Assembly: GCF_016919065.1 (NCBI RefSeq)
Contig: NZ_JAFFQA010000024.1
Span: 1 to 64,000, forward strand
DNA from: Desulfobulbus rhabdoformis
Lineage (GTDB): Bacteria > Desulfobacterota > Desulfobulbia > Desulfobulbales > Desulfobulbaceae
Reading direction: 5' to 3'
Length of the DNA: 64,000 nt
Shown: piece after piece, positions 24,038 to 31,968 of the stretch
Layout: each line of letters opens with the position of its first letter
Numbering within the stretch: position 1 is the first letter of the stretch
Notes under the pieces: generated by a model
The model's input: only the letters and a program-made list of their open reading frames with translations
The model's database searches: none
Told to the model about the DNA's origin: nothing
Made by a program: the position numbers and the translations under genes

Positions 24038-24083
24038 TGGTGACCCCAAGGGGACTCGAACCCCTGTTCCCGGCGTGAGAGGC
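24038..24083. repeat. att core, left copy (46-bp direct repeat)
   Basis: Identical over 46 bp to 42066-42111. It covers the tRNA from the CCA end to the 3' side of the anticodon region. At this copy the rest of the tRNA is intact, so integration here restored the gene. Confidence 0.9.
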
Positions 24084-24113
24084 CGGTGTCCTAGGCCACT
24101 AGACGATGGGGCC
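24038..24113 (-). tRNA. tRNA-Glu (anticodon CUC)
   Basis: A complete 76-nt cloverleaf on the minus strand: acceptor GGCCCCA/TGGGGTC, anticodon arm CCGGC-CTCTCAC-GCCGG (anticodon CTC), T-arm GGGG-TTCGAGT-CCCC, encoded CCA end. Its 3' 46 nt form the phage att core, repeated at 42066. Confidence 0.95.
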
Positions 24114-24617
24114 AAGTCGTTTGGAACGGGGCTATTATATCGAAATTCGACGAGCATGTCAATAAAACTTTTCTTGTAGAATACAAATTCTTTCACTACG
24201 CCGTGGCGGTTATTGGTGAGGCGATTCAAATCCCATTGATTCGGTAAAATACACCTTTCGCCAACCATGAAATGTCACGGTATCAATTCTTAACATGTGT
24301 TTCTCTTGGGGCATATGTCCCAGCCTCCTCATACAGATCGTTACATTCGTGACGAAATGCCATTATCATTCAACATTTCAACCGCACAACGTTGCGAAAT
24401 CACAATAAAAACCAACAGTCCTTCGTGTCGATAACCTAGCAAAGAGCTCTGTATCAGTTGCTCAGAAAGAGTAATTGACTCTTAAAAAACAGTTCTCTCC
24501 AGGATGGGGAGTGTTGCTGCAAGGATGCACTCAAAGGCCGGAATTTTCTCTCTGCGGGCCAGATCGCTACAACTCGTTATATGAAAAAAACAACGGCAAC
24601 CTGTTCAGGGGACAGAC
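24114..24617. other. Intergenic region between tRNA-Glu and flgE
   Basis: No gene is seen. It must hold the tRNA promoter (minus) and the flgE promoter (plus). I could not find a convincing flagellar sigma site by eye. Confidence 0.5.
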
Positions 24618-25685
24618 ATGGGACTTTCAACAGCATTATACACTGCCATCACGGGGCTTCAGGGAACTTCACAGGCAATGACTGTGACCGGCAACAATAT
24701 TGCCAACAGTTCAACTGTGGGGTTTAAATCAAGCTCAACCCTCTTTTCCGATCTTCTCTCCGCCAATATTGCAAGCTCCAGTGGGAATTCCCAAGTCGGT
24801 CGGGGAGCGCAAGTCCAGACCGTGCAAACAAACTATAGCCAGGGGGGATTTGAATCCACTGAAAGCGCTACTGACATTGCTATCGAAGGAGATGGCTATT
24901 TTATCGTTACTGATCCTCTCAGCGATGAGAGTCTTTACACCCGCAACGGTAATTTCAGTTTTAACGAAGACGGCTATCTTGTAACCGCCGACGGCTTACG
25001 GGTTCAAGGTTCGACCTATAACAGTAGCGGCATCCTGGCAAGCGGTAGTCTGAGTGATATTCAGGTAGACATGGTCTCACAGATTGAGGCGAAATCAACC
25101 GAAAATGTTGAGTTACAGACCAACCTCGACTCCAACTCAGATACCCTCAACGGTGGAGTATTTGACATAACCGCCCCTGAAGATACCTCCAATTACGCTA
25201 CGACTTCTACCATTTACGATACCCTAGGAACAGCACACCTTTTAACCTGTTACTTTACCAAAGTCAGCGATCAAGTCTGGGATTGGAATCTGACCGTAGA
25301 TGGCGGCGATCTCACCACCGGAACAGACGGTGTTCTTGAGAATATTGGTTCTGGCACGCTAACCTTTGACACAGAGGGTAACCTTATCTCGGGTGAAACA
25401 GGGACGACAACGGCGTCAATTCTCACTTGGGACAATGGATCAGATCAGACGCAGCTTGTCACCTACAGCTTCGATACCACCCAGTATGATAGTGACTCCA
25501 CTGTTTTCTCGCAGGATCAGGATGGCTATGCATCTGGCGAGGTTACTGACGTGGATATATCATCAGACGGAACGGTGAGCGCCGTGTATTCAAATGGTGA
25601 AACACTACCAGTAGCCATGATAGCCCTGGCAACCTTTATTAACGATGATGGCCTTGATGCTGTAGGAAGTAGTCTCTTTTCAGAA
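24618..25685 (+). pseudogene. flgE: Flagellar hook protein FlgE, C-terminally truncated
   Basis: 356 native residues: the N-terminal rod/hook helix (MGLSTALYTAITGLQGTSQA, then TGNNIANSSTVGFKSS), the D1 strand IAIEGDGYFIVTDP and the hook D2 domain. The gene stops within LFSE. FlgE normally continues about 60-70 residues to a C-terminal helix (AYQANSKVI type) needed for hook assembly. At 25686 the sequence enters a group II intron on the other strand, adding I, G and a stop at 25694. The product should not polymerise, unless another copy exists. Confidence 0.85.
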
Positions 25686-26395
25686 ATCGGATAGCCGGGG
25701 GTTTTTCTCCCCCGGCCTCCACACCACCTGGCATGCGGGTCCGCACCAGGCGGTTCCCAAAGAGAGACGGGCCGTGGCCGGTCAATCGATAGCTTCAGTT
25801 CTTTAAAAAGACGGCAGTAACCGCGACTATCTTGGAGAGCTTGATTCCCATGACGCGCCCATTGTGTTCGCTCGCCCGGTCGGGTTCAACGCGATATGGA
25901 GCTCATGAGGAATGACATCCCCCTCTTCAAGTTCGGCCCTTCGACAGGGTAAGTCTTCCCGGCTCTCTATGCCGGGCTTGTTTCCAGCCACCACACTGCC
26001 ATCAGTGGTGACGTCCTGTCTACTATGGCCTCTGCTGACTTCTGCTCCATCACGGAGACCGTTACCGGAAACCGCGCTTTTCTTTACGAAACGCATGTGG
26101 AGCAGATCTCCCCGGATAAGAACGTGAACTGTCGCTACACAACCGCAGCATTTACCGTATCACTTGAACCCGTGGGACTTCGTCATGTGGTGCTGACTTG
26201 CCCGGTGACTCGGCCTTATATGCTGTTTCTGTCCGTCGGCTCATAGCTTTGCGCTCGGGCTTCCTTCAGACCCCTCCTCGCGGAGACGCCCTTGCCGTCG
26301 GCTAGTACTTTGGTATCGCTGCCAAAAGGCAGTGATAGGATTCTACGTACAGGGGACTTGCACCCCATAAGTTCACGCCCATGCCGGGCGTACAC
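25686..26395 (-). mobile_element. ORF-less group IIC intron
   Basis: On the minus strand the 5' end is GTGTACGCCCGGCATGGGCG (26395 down), with the downstream GGGGTGCAAGTCCCC typical of class C introns. The 3' end has domain V (about 25756-25723, CCGCCTGGTGCGGACC... with an ACCAGGTGG-type partner arm) and domain VI (GGCCGGGGGAGAAAAACCCCC), ending CTATCCGAT at 25686. About 710 nt remain, so domain IV lacks the reverse transcriptase. The 5' exon is an attC-like hairpin, as for the attC-targeting subgroup. The 3' exon is antisense flgE. Confidence 0.8.
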
Positions 26396-26456
26396 CTCGG
26401 ATAAGATTGTGGTTCGTTCGTGCCTCACTCACACAATCTATCCTTGTTCGTTAGGC
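26396..26456 (-). repeat. attC-like site 1, interrupted by the group II intron
   Basis: On the minus strand GCCTAAC (26456-26450) opens an inverted repeat (AACGAACAAGGATAGATTGTG with CACAATCTTATCC) that is cut by the intron before its distal arm is complete. 48 nt (26405-26452) are identical to 46561-46608. The stop codon of the cassette gene lies inside GCCTAAC, as is usual for gene cassettes. Confidence 0.65.
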
Positions 26457-27233
26457 ACCTGGCAGCTTGTATGGAAAGACAGATTTGCATTTGTGACATT
26501 GCACCTGACTATATTTAGCCAGTTCCCGTTTATCTACCTGAAGAAGTTCATTACATGCAGGGCAATTACCTGACAATATGTTGGGGTTGCCACCAAAACT
26601 GATAGAGCCACCGGCGCCAAAACCGATACCACTTCCTTGTGCTGATATTGGTCCCTGCGTACTGATTCCATTCATTGAGACTGCGCCTCCAGACCCTTGG
26701 AAGGTGCTGCCATCAACAAAGTTCCTGCTACTGTCTGTGGCGTGTAGATGTATTTTTTCAGAGTTAACAGTAGAGCCATGGATTACATTAGTGCTCCCAC
26801 CCCTTGCCACGAAAGCAGAAATATCTGCATGTATGATACTGTTTCTTATTTCCTGATAGCTTTGATTTTCTGTAAGCACAGAGAATTCCTTTTGATTTTG
26901 ACTTATCTTTGAAATGAACTCACTTGTTTTTGCTTCTAAATCAGGAGAATTTTCGATCGCTTTAGCAATCTCTTGAATTGCTTCTTCTAATGTATCTACT
27001 TTACTTACTAGCTCATTTACCGTTGCAATTTCAGCCCATAATTCTGCCAATTGCCTTTCAAATTCTTTATTCCCTAGATGTCTGTCTAGAGCAGCTCCTG
27101 CCTGTTGGATTACAGGAACAGGCAACATGCTTAGACAGAAACCGAGGAATCTCATAGGTTCCTTGATTCCATGCTTTTCCCAAAGCTTACGGATAGAGTT
27201 CGACGCTACTTCAATAGAGTTATTATTGCTCAA
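26451..27233 (-). CDS. Cassette protein with coiled coil, repeat region and zinc ribbon (260 aa)
   Basis: Residues 60-110 form a coiled coil (ATVNELVSKVDTLEEAIQEI). Residues 145-215 are Ser/Gly/Thr/Asn-rich short beta repeats (STNVIHGSTVNSEKIHLHA, GGAVSMNGISTQGPISAQGS). The C-terminus has CPACNELLQ and CHKCKSVFPY, a zinc ribbon. A hydrophobic stretch lies near residue 35. No family is recognised. Its stop lies in the attC-like GCCTAAC, so it is a gene-cassette ORF. Confidence 0.6.
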   Translation of the reverse strand: MSNNNSIEVASNSIRKLWEKHGIKEPMRFLGFCLSMLPVPVIQQAGAALDRHLGNKEFERQLAELWAEIATVNELVSKVDTLEEAIQEIAKAIENSPDLEAKTSEFISKISQNQKEFSVLTENQSYQEIRNSIIHADISAFVARGGSTNVIHGSTVNSEKIHLHATDSSRNFVDGSTFQGSGGAVSMNGISTQGPISAQGSGIGFGAGGSISFGGNPNILSGNCPACNELLQVDKRELAKYSQVQCHKCKSVFPYKLPGA

Positions 27234-27252
27234 TTTTCAGATTCCTTTTAAT

Positions 27253-27298
27253 GCCTAACACAATAATCACCGGTTGATCCGGTTTATTATCTTGTTTG
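27253..27298 (-). repeat. attC-like hairpin 2
   Basis: The minus strand ends GTGTTAGGC. The arms ATAATAA-ACCGG and CCGGT-GA-TTATTGT pair around ATCAA, with an extra unpaired GA, as in attC. It follows the gene at 27351-28325. Confidence 0.55.
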
Positions 27299-27332
27299 AT
27301 TTTCTTAAAATCGTGGTACGTCCCCTATTATT
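27263..27332. repeat. 70-bp repeat, copy 1
   Basis: About 68 of 70 bases match 28343-28412. It includes the attC-like hairpin and the phrase GGTACGTCCCCTATTATT. It marks two successive cassettes with nearly the same 3' end. Confidence 0.75.
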
Positions 27333-27350
27333 GCATTTGAATGGAAATGA

Positions 27351-28325
27351 CTAGTTAGAAATTCCCATATCTTTTTTATATTTTTCAATAGCCTTTAAAG
27401 TACTATCAATTGCTGATCGAGCCTCTTCTTCTTTTATTGAATCTAACTTACTACCATGAACTAAATCATTTCGTATTTTTAGAACTTTTGTATGAAATAA
27501 TTTAAATTCCTCACATTGCCCATAATTAACACCAAACTCTTTCTTTAATCCTGTACTGCACACCTGATAAATACCAACAAAACATTCACAATCAGGATTT
27601 TTCATTATCTTTTTTAGTTTGGTTTTGCTCAATTTTTTATTTAGCGTAGAATAAACAAAATTTTCAAATAAAATGGCACATTGTATTAAACAAATATTGA
27701 AGTTTTCCAAATCATAATTATCTAAAATACTCAAATATAAATCATCTATGAGACTGACATTTTCTTTAAATAAATTATTCCTCAAAAGATTATCTTTTGA
27801 ATTATCAATTATAATTTCTTTTCCACCATTAAAGCATACTGTATTATTAAGTAGCACATGAGTAGCTTGTTGAGTTTTTTCTGTATCCAATAGAATATAG
27901 TCATAATTCAGGATATCTTTTGAATTAACTGGTCTTATCCAAAACTCTCTTGTAACTTGTTTATAATTCCTTAAAAATTTATTTAGATATTTTATAGACA
28001 AATTGAAGAAAAATCTGTCTTTCATAATCAATTCATCTTTTCCAAACTCAAAGTTATCAAATGTTTGATTGTCAAACCATACTTGAACTTCTGTTTTAGA
28101 CAGAAGTCCATATCTATCATTTTCTATTTTTGAAAATTGAGCAAGTTTCACCTTTTTTATGCAATCTTCATTATACTTTCTTTCAAATCTAATTTGAGCT
28201 GGGATATAATTTATTACGACAATATATGGAGAACCTTCATCTTCTTTTTTTGTAGAATTACTTACATCAATAGCATAAGGAATAGTAAAATTTAGTATAA
28301 TATTTTTTAATTTTTTAATATCCAT
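27351..28325 (-). CDS. HEPN-domain protein (ApeA-like?), cassette gene
   Basis: 324 residues, very AT-rich. The C-terminal helical domain carries LKIRNDLVHGSKLD, a HEPN-type R-x4-H motif, after helices such as CLIQCAILFENFVYSTL. The N-terminal 200 residues are beta-rich. This architecture resembles HEPN proteins of abortive-infection systems such as ApeA, but I did not compare sequences. It is a likely RNase toxin or defence effector. Confidence 0.55.
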   Translation of the reverse strand: MDIKKLKNIILNFTIPYAIDVSNSTKKEDEGSPYIVVINYIPAQIRFERKYNEDCIKKVKLAQFSKIENDRYGLLSKTEVQVWFDNQTFDNFEFGKDELIMKDRFFFNLSIKYLNKFLRNYKQVTREFWIRPVNSKDILNYDYILLDTEKTQQATHVLLNNTVCFNGGKEIIIDNSKDNLLRNNLFKENVSLIDDLYLSILDNYDLENFNICLIQCAILFENFVYSTLNKKLSKTKLKKIMKNPDCECFVGIYQVCSTGLKKEFGVNYGQCEEFKLFHTKVLKIRNDLVHGSKLDSIKEEEARSAIDSTLKAIEKYKKDMGISN

Positions 28326-28342
28326 TTTTTCTTTCTAATGCG

Positions 28343-28412
28343 ATAATCACCGGTTGATCCGGTGTATTATCTTGTTGGATTTTCTTAAAATCGTGGTACG
28401 TCCCCTATTATT
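28343..28412. repeat. 70-bp repeat, copy 2
   Basis: Second copy of the 27263-27332 repeat, just upstream of the HEPN gene and downstream of the PIN-like gene in the minus direction. The GTTAGGC box is degenerate here (TCGCATTAG). Confidence 0.7.
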
Positions 28413-28579
28413 CACCCTTCTCCTTCACACTTTCCGAAGGGGCTCCGGGAGTTGAACCCGGTGTCACTCTTTCAAATCAAGAGCTCTTGGGTTTACCGGG
28501 ATACAGACGGGATATCTCAAAAAATAAATCGTGGCCTAACCCCATCTATACTGTTCATAGTTCCAATTTATGCATAGTT

Positions 28580-29359
28580 TCATTTCGGACGCCCAGAAAT
28601 ATCGTAGAATTGTCCTTCCTGAAATTCAAACGGATCTCTTTCTTCTATTTTCAATTCATTCAACAATTTCGATGGCGACATGGGCTGACAAGGAAGGCTT
28701 ATTCTTTTTGACTGGGTCATTGCCCTAATGAACTTTCCGTCAATTGTTAAGAACAGGTCCGAACCATTCACTTCGGCCGACCATAAATGGAACGCATCGG
28801 GATATTGCTTCTCCGCAAGCCCCTGGCACAATTCACGAAATCGCTGTACGTTCTTTATGTTATTTAATAACCACAATGGATATGCTGGATTTCCAGATAA
28901 CCGATCAGCTAGCTTTTCGATGCCTGGGCTCATTAGCCATTTACAATATTCGATTACTTGCTGTGTTTTTATAAATTTACCAAGTTCCATTTGAAAAAAA
29001 TATGATCGATCAACAGCTGCCTCAACGGATTTTATTGAAACGCCTGAGAAGATATTGCCGATGCTGTTTGCTGCAAATGAACCGGAGCGTTTCCATCCTT
29101 CACTTTGAAGTTCAAAATACGTAAAAAGAGATATTTTCCCTTCTCTCGCAATTCTTCCGATTGTGGGAAGGAACTTAATCTCATTACGCTTCCATTCATC
29201 TTTAAGATTTGGAAGTGGTTTTCTCATGTAGCCAACCACATCAACCCACTGCACGGAGTCGCCCCAGTTCAACGGGAATTGTTTGCTCACCGCTTGCATG
29301 GTTTCACTAACACTCATGATGCAATTATCTACAAACACTTTAGGGGGAGAGTGAGCCAT
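28580..29359 (-). CDS. PIN-like RNase protein, cassette gene
   Basis: The start MAHSPPKVFVDNCIMS lies 7 nt after the GTTAGGC box of the next attC-like site. 259 residues. The N-terminal KVFVDNCIMS gives the first PIN aspartate. The C-terminal DAFHLWSAEVNGSDLFLTID plus KFI is a classic PIN signature (D-A-x-H, then FLTxD). It probably cleaves RNA as a toxin or defence effector. No antitoxin lies next to it. Confidence 0.65.
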   Translation of the reverse strand: MAHSPPKVFVDNCIMSVSETMQAVSKQFPLNWGDSVQWVDVVGYMRKPLPNLKDEWKRNEIKFLPTIGRIAREGKISLFTYFELQSEGWKRSGSFAANSIGNIFSGVSIKSVEAAVDRSYFFQMELGKFIKTQQVIEYCKWLMSPGIEKLADRLSGNPAYPLWLLNNIKNVQRFRELCQGLAEKQYPDAFHLWSAEVNGSDLFLTIDGKFIRAMTQSKRISLPCQPMSPSKLLNELKIEERDPFEFQEGQFYDISGRPK

Positions 29360-29365
29360 TCTTGT

Positions 29366-29412
29366 GCCTAACATGATGATCACCGGTTTATCCGGTGAGT
29401 TATTTAGTTAAT
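29366..29412 (-). repeat. attC-like hairpin 3
   Basis: On the minus strand TTAACTAAATAACTCACCGG pairs with CCGGTGA and further with GTTAG of GTTAGGC at 29372-29366. It follows the gene at 29473. Confidence 0.6.
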
Positions 29413-29472
29413 AACAAGAGAAGAGCCAAGCAAAGACCTGACTTCATATCTATACTGAACGACGCATGCTTT

Positions 29473-29928
29473 CTAATAATATTTAATTTCACAACTAGTT
29501 GTTTTCCCATCATTTGGGCAGCCTTTGTTCGAATAGACTTTATAGCCTTTTTCATCTGTCCAAATATATAATTTCCTCTGTGGTTGCCTTACAGGATGTT
29601 CTTTGGGTACAGGAGGTCTCCTGTGCGTAATATCTTGATTATTTTTTATTTTTTGTAATGATATAGGATTTGCTTGAATAAGTTTTTTTTCATTCTTTGT
29701 TATTGTTTTCTCTAATTTAATTGTTGATCTTTGTTTATCGGTATTCTGTTTTTTGTAGTAAAAATATATACTTAGAGGAATGTCAATAACGAGGCATATT
29801 ATAATTGTTTTAATAATAAGATCTGCTGTTGGGCTTATTCTTCTCCGATTCTCCCTTATTTTCTTTTTAATTTCTTTTTCACTTTCACCTTCCTTCTCAT
29901 TTTCTATTTTAATTTCTGAAAGTTTCAT
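29473..29928 (-). CDS. Membrane-anchored DUF4124-like protein, cassette gene
   Basis: The start MKLSEIKIENEKEG is chosen; a start eight codons earlier is possible. 151 residues: a charged cytoplasmic part, one transmembrane helix (LIIKTIIICLVIDIPLSIYF), then a basic linker and a C-terminal LYIWTDEKGYKVYSNKGCP, the pattern of DUF4124 domains found in envelope proteins. Function is unknown. Confidence 0.55.
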   Translation of the reverse strand: MKLSEIKIENEKEGESEKEIKKKIRENRRRISPTADLIIKTIIICLVIDIPLSIYFYYKKQNTDKQRSTIKLEKTITKNEKKLIQANPISLQKIKNNQDITHRRPPVPKEHPVRQPQRKLYIWTDEKGYKVYSNKGCPNDGKTTSCEIKYY

Positions 29929-30021
29929 TTTTATATTTACCAGGATTTTCAATGTTTTTACGACATTTTACATACCACAAAGTACCCTTTTGGTTTTAAA
30001 GTAATATTATTATATATCTTA

Positions 30022-30432
30022 TTACGCTACTTTACGAGTCGAAGAACTGTCTGTGTAACCTGCAGATTCTTCCTTTTCTTCCTTCCACTTTTTGAATTCC
30101 TCAAAAGCTCGCTCGAATTCCACTTCAAACCAAATTTCTCTTTTAGGGTTTTTATTTACTTCTTCGTTTAACCATTCTTCTGCTTCGTTGAAAATTTGAA
30201 ATTTTCTCCTTTTTTCTGTTTCAGCCAGATTGGGTTCATCTCCTGTAATGAACCATTGAAGATTAATTCCTTCTCTCTCAGCCCATTCCACTAACAGCGG
30301 CAGTAAAGAACCTCGTTTTTTTCTGTTACTAAAATCAGCTGGCGATATCCCTAAAATATTGGCTGCCTCCTTCCCCTGAGACAATCCTTTTATTTTAAGT
30401 AATCTTTGTACCACGTTATCAAGATTAATCAT
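30022..30432 (-). CDS. Inovirus repressor (CI-type HTH)
   Basis: 136 residues. The N-terminal domain (LDNVVQRLLKIKGLSQGKEA, ANILGISPADFSNRKKRG, then WAEREGINLQWFITGDEP) is the phage CI repressor HTH type. The C-terminus is a charged coiled coil. It is divergent from the structural operon, with ATACAC/GTGTAT operators in between. Confidence 0.75.
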   Translation of the reverse strand: MINLDNVVQRLLKIKGLSQGKEAANILGISPADFSNRKKRGSLLPLLVEWAEREGINLQWFITGDEPNLAETEKRRKFQIFNEAEEWLNEEVNKNPKREIWFEVEFERAFEEFKKWKEEKEESAGYTDSSSTRKVA

Positions 30433-30435
30433 TTC

Positions 30436-30504
30436 GTGTATTTTTCTTGACCTTATACACTTTTTTGTGTATCAAATAATTAATGAATTAATTTATCAGT
30501 GTAT
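30436..30504. promoter_or_regulatory. Inovirus control region with GTGTAT/ATACAC operators
   Basis: Half-sites: GTGTAT (30436), ATACAC (30455), GTGTAT (30467), GTGTAT (30499). The 18-bp ATACAC-TTTTTT-GTGTAT is a perfect palindrome and overlaps a rightward promoter TTGACC (30447-30452) / TATCAA (30470-30475), 17-nt spacer. Confidence 0.65.
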
Positions 30505-30532
30505 CTTGCCATTTAACCACCAGGAACCGACC

Positions 30533-30709
30533 ATGACCTTAACGAACGCCTCAATCCTCTTCGGCCTTTTCATCATCTTTCTAGGTCTTGGCCTGCTTAT
30601 TTACGCCACCCTCTTTCGTTTTTATCTCCGTTTACAACTTCAACTGTTCCCAAAGCTCAATGAGCAGTTTGAACAAATGCTCAAACGCATGGAAGCAAAA
30701 GACGAATGA
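30533..30709 (+). CDS. Small inovirus membrane protein (58 aa)
   Basis: The start at MTLTNASILF follows CAGGAACCGACC. It has one transmembrane segment (LFGLFIIFLGLGLLIYATLF) and a basic helical tail. It overlaps the next start (ATGA). Role is unknown. Confidence 0.6.
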   Translation: MTLTNASILFGLFIIFLGLGLLIYATLFRFYLRLQLQLFPKLNEQFEQMLKRMEAKDE

Positions 30710-30918
30710 ACACCACCAACCGGCCCAAAATCTCCGAACTCACCTGCCACCAATGCGGCAGACCGCTTGAAGTGTCCACCGTCTTAACCCCAGACGGCCA
30801 CTATCAAGATTATCTCCAGTGCTGGCACTGCTTCACCAGCACTCCGGGCCGGAAAGTCATGCGCATCCCGCTTCATTCGTATCCAAAACATAGAGAGCAA
30901 CCCAACTCTCATTTATAG
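30706..30918 (+). CDS. Small zinc-ribbon protein (70 aa)
   Basis: CHQCGRPLEV and CWHCF form a four-cysteine ribbon. It is coupled to the previous gene by a 4-nt overlap. It may bind DNA; not otherwise assigned. Confidence 0.55.
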   Translation: MNTTNRPKISELTCHQCGRPLEVSTVLTPDGHYQDYLQCWHCFTSTPGRKVMRIPLHSYPKHREQPNSHL

Positions 30919-30965
30919 CCCAGCAAACCCATAAAAATCAAAGCAAAAACCAGGAGTAAGCAACC

Positions 30966-31298
30966 ATGTCCACCGAGAACAAGCCCGCAGGTACCACAAA
31001 CGTCGTCCCCAGTTTCATCGTTTCTGGCCGTATCGAGTCCTCCGACCAGGTCGCAGTCAGTCGGGATAACCTCCCTATCTTTAATACCCTGATCAAAGGC
31101 AAGGCGGCAGATGAATACTCCAACCCGCCTCAATGGGCTGTTACCTCAAACATCCGTTTCGGCAAACAGGGCGACATCGTCAACAACATCAAAACAGAGG
31201 TTCGCTGCCGGTCCTATCTGGTGGAACAGGTGGACGAACGCACCGGCGTTGTTTCCAAGATCCGGAGATTCACGCACGATCTCTGGTTACAGCAATGA
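30966..31298 (+). CDS. Inovirus ssDNA-binding protein (gpV-like)
   Basis: 110 residues, beta-rich, no membrane segment (SFIVSGRIESSDQ, GDIVNNIKTEVRCRSYLVEQ). Size and position, upstream of the coat genes, fit the ssDNA-binding protein that coats phage DNA before extrusion. The assignment rests on context more than sequence. Confidence 0.5.
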   Translation: MSTENKPAGTTNVVPSFIVSGRIESSDQVAVSRDNLPIFNTLIKGKAADEYSNPPQWAVTSNIRFGKQGDIVNNIKTEVRCRSYLVEQVDERTGVVSKIRRFTHDLWLQQ

Positions 31299-31585
31299 CG
31301 TGCGTCCCCACTATGAAAGCGTCTGGGATCTCCTCGGACCTTGGCAGGTCTTCCCGGCTTCCGGCGTCTGCCGGTGCCGGGGAGTCCTGGCAAGGAGCGT
31401 GGTTTCCTGGATTGCTCCACGAAGCAGAGGACCTCCGCGAATCCTTTTCCCTCACGTACAGCGAAATCGGCCGGGCTCTGTGTCAATGCGTTGATGCAGA
31501 GATCATCAACCAGGAACAAGCCCGACTGATTGGCAACGTCCTCTTTCCTATAGTGGAGAACGAACCATGGAATGGACCCCCTTAA
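31295..31585 (+). CDS. Inovirus hypothetical protein (96 aa)
   Basis: The ATG overlaps the previous stop. It has a helical C-terminus (EAEDLRESFSLTYSEIGRAL, QEQARLIGNVLFPIVEN). Function is unknown. It overlaps the following coat-like gene by 19 nt. Confidence 0.5.
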   Translation: MTCVPTMKASGISSDLGRSSRLPASAGAGESWQGAWFPGLLHEAEDLRESFSLTYSEIGRALCQCVDAEIINQEQARLIGNVLFPIVENEPWNGPP

Positions 31586-31704
31586 TCACTTCAACCTTTT
31601 TTGATGGTGTCCGCGCCGACATGCTGACCGCTGTGGGTGGCATTCTCGGGCTGGCTCTCATCATTTTTGGCCTGGTCATGCTGATGCGTACCGTCGGCAG
31701 ATGA
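31567..31704 (+). CDS. Coat-like small membrane protein (45 aa)
   Basis: MEWTPLITSTFFDGVRADML, then a Gly/Leu-rich membrane helix (GGILGLALIIFGLVMLM) and a basic RTVGR end: the amphipathic-membrane-basic order of inovirus coat proteins, without a signal peptide. A terminator follows. Confidence 0.55.
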   Translation: MEWTPLITSTFFDGVRADMLTAVGGILGLALIIFGLVMLMRTVGR

Positions 31705-31719
31705 TCAGCAACTTACCCT

Positions 31720-31746
31720 GAAAGGAAACGGTTTCCTTTCTTTTTT
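31720..31746 (+). terminator. Rho-independent terminator between two coat-like genes
   Basis: GAAAGGAAAC / GTTTCCTTTC with a run of six T, between the genes at 31567 and 31774, as seen near coat genes of filamentous phages. Confidence 0.75.
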
Positions 31747-31773
31747 CCCCACTTTTTCCTCAAGGAGGAACCC

Positions 31774-31917
31774 ATGCAAGCACTTTTTGACGCAGTAGAC
31801 ATCACAGGTATTAGCACCAACGTCGGTACCCTTATGGTCGGCTTTATCGGCATTGGCCTGTTGTTCCTGGGGTATGCCTACGTCAGACGCACCATGCGTG
31901 TTGGCAAGAGCGCTTAA
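31774..31917 (+). CDS. Probable major coat protein (47 aa)
   Basis: Strong AAGGAGG leader. MQALFDAVDITGISTNVGTL, then a membrane helix (MVGFIGIGLLFLGYAYV) and RRTMRVGKSA. The acidic N-terminus, hydrophobic core and basic C-terminus match pVIII-type coats. The strong ribosome site and flanking terminators suggest high expression. Confidence 0.65.
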   Translation: MQALFDAVDITGISTNVGTLMVGFIGIGLLFLGYAYVRRTMRVGKSA

Positions 31918-31929
31918 CACCTCAACATC

Positions 31930-31949
31930 GGGGAGGGGCAACCCTCCCC
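31930..31949 (+). terminator. GC-rich hairpin after the coat gene
   Basis: GGGGAGGG-GCAA-CCCTCCCC, 13 nt after the coat gene stop. No T-run, so it may be an attenuator or RNA stabiliser. Confidence 0.5.
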
Positions 31950-31968
31950 TTAACGAGATTCAACCGCC

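Larger units (their letters stand above)
1..24083. mobile_element. Tailed-phage prophage, early half, integrated at tRNA-Glu
   Basis: A run of phage early genes ends at an integrase that lies next to the 3' end of tRNA-Glu. The right boundary is the 46-bp core at 24038-24083. The left boundary lies outside the window or near the partial recombinase at 1-83. The content is replication, recombination, methylation, nucleotide metabolism, repressor and integrase, with no structural genes. TTTCCCA operator-like sites and 9-nt GAACC repeats occur only in this part, apart from one palindrome at 49729. Confidence 0.8.

Noticed and set aside
24618..25694. Intact short FlgE
   Set aside because: The reading frame ends only because it enters the intron. 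The conserved C-terminal helix is missing.
25827..26428. Reverse transcriptase of the group II intron
   Set aside because: The minus-strand frames in the intron are short and lack RT motifs, so the intron is ORF-less here.
28441..28505. tRNA-like stretch with a CCGGG-TTCAACT-CCCGG T-arm on the minus strand
   Set aside because: The acceptor ends do not pair and the candidate anticodon loop lacks the usual T33. It is probably a tRNA fragment or chance similarity in cassette DNA.
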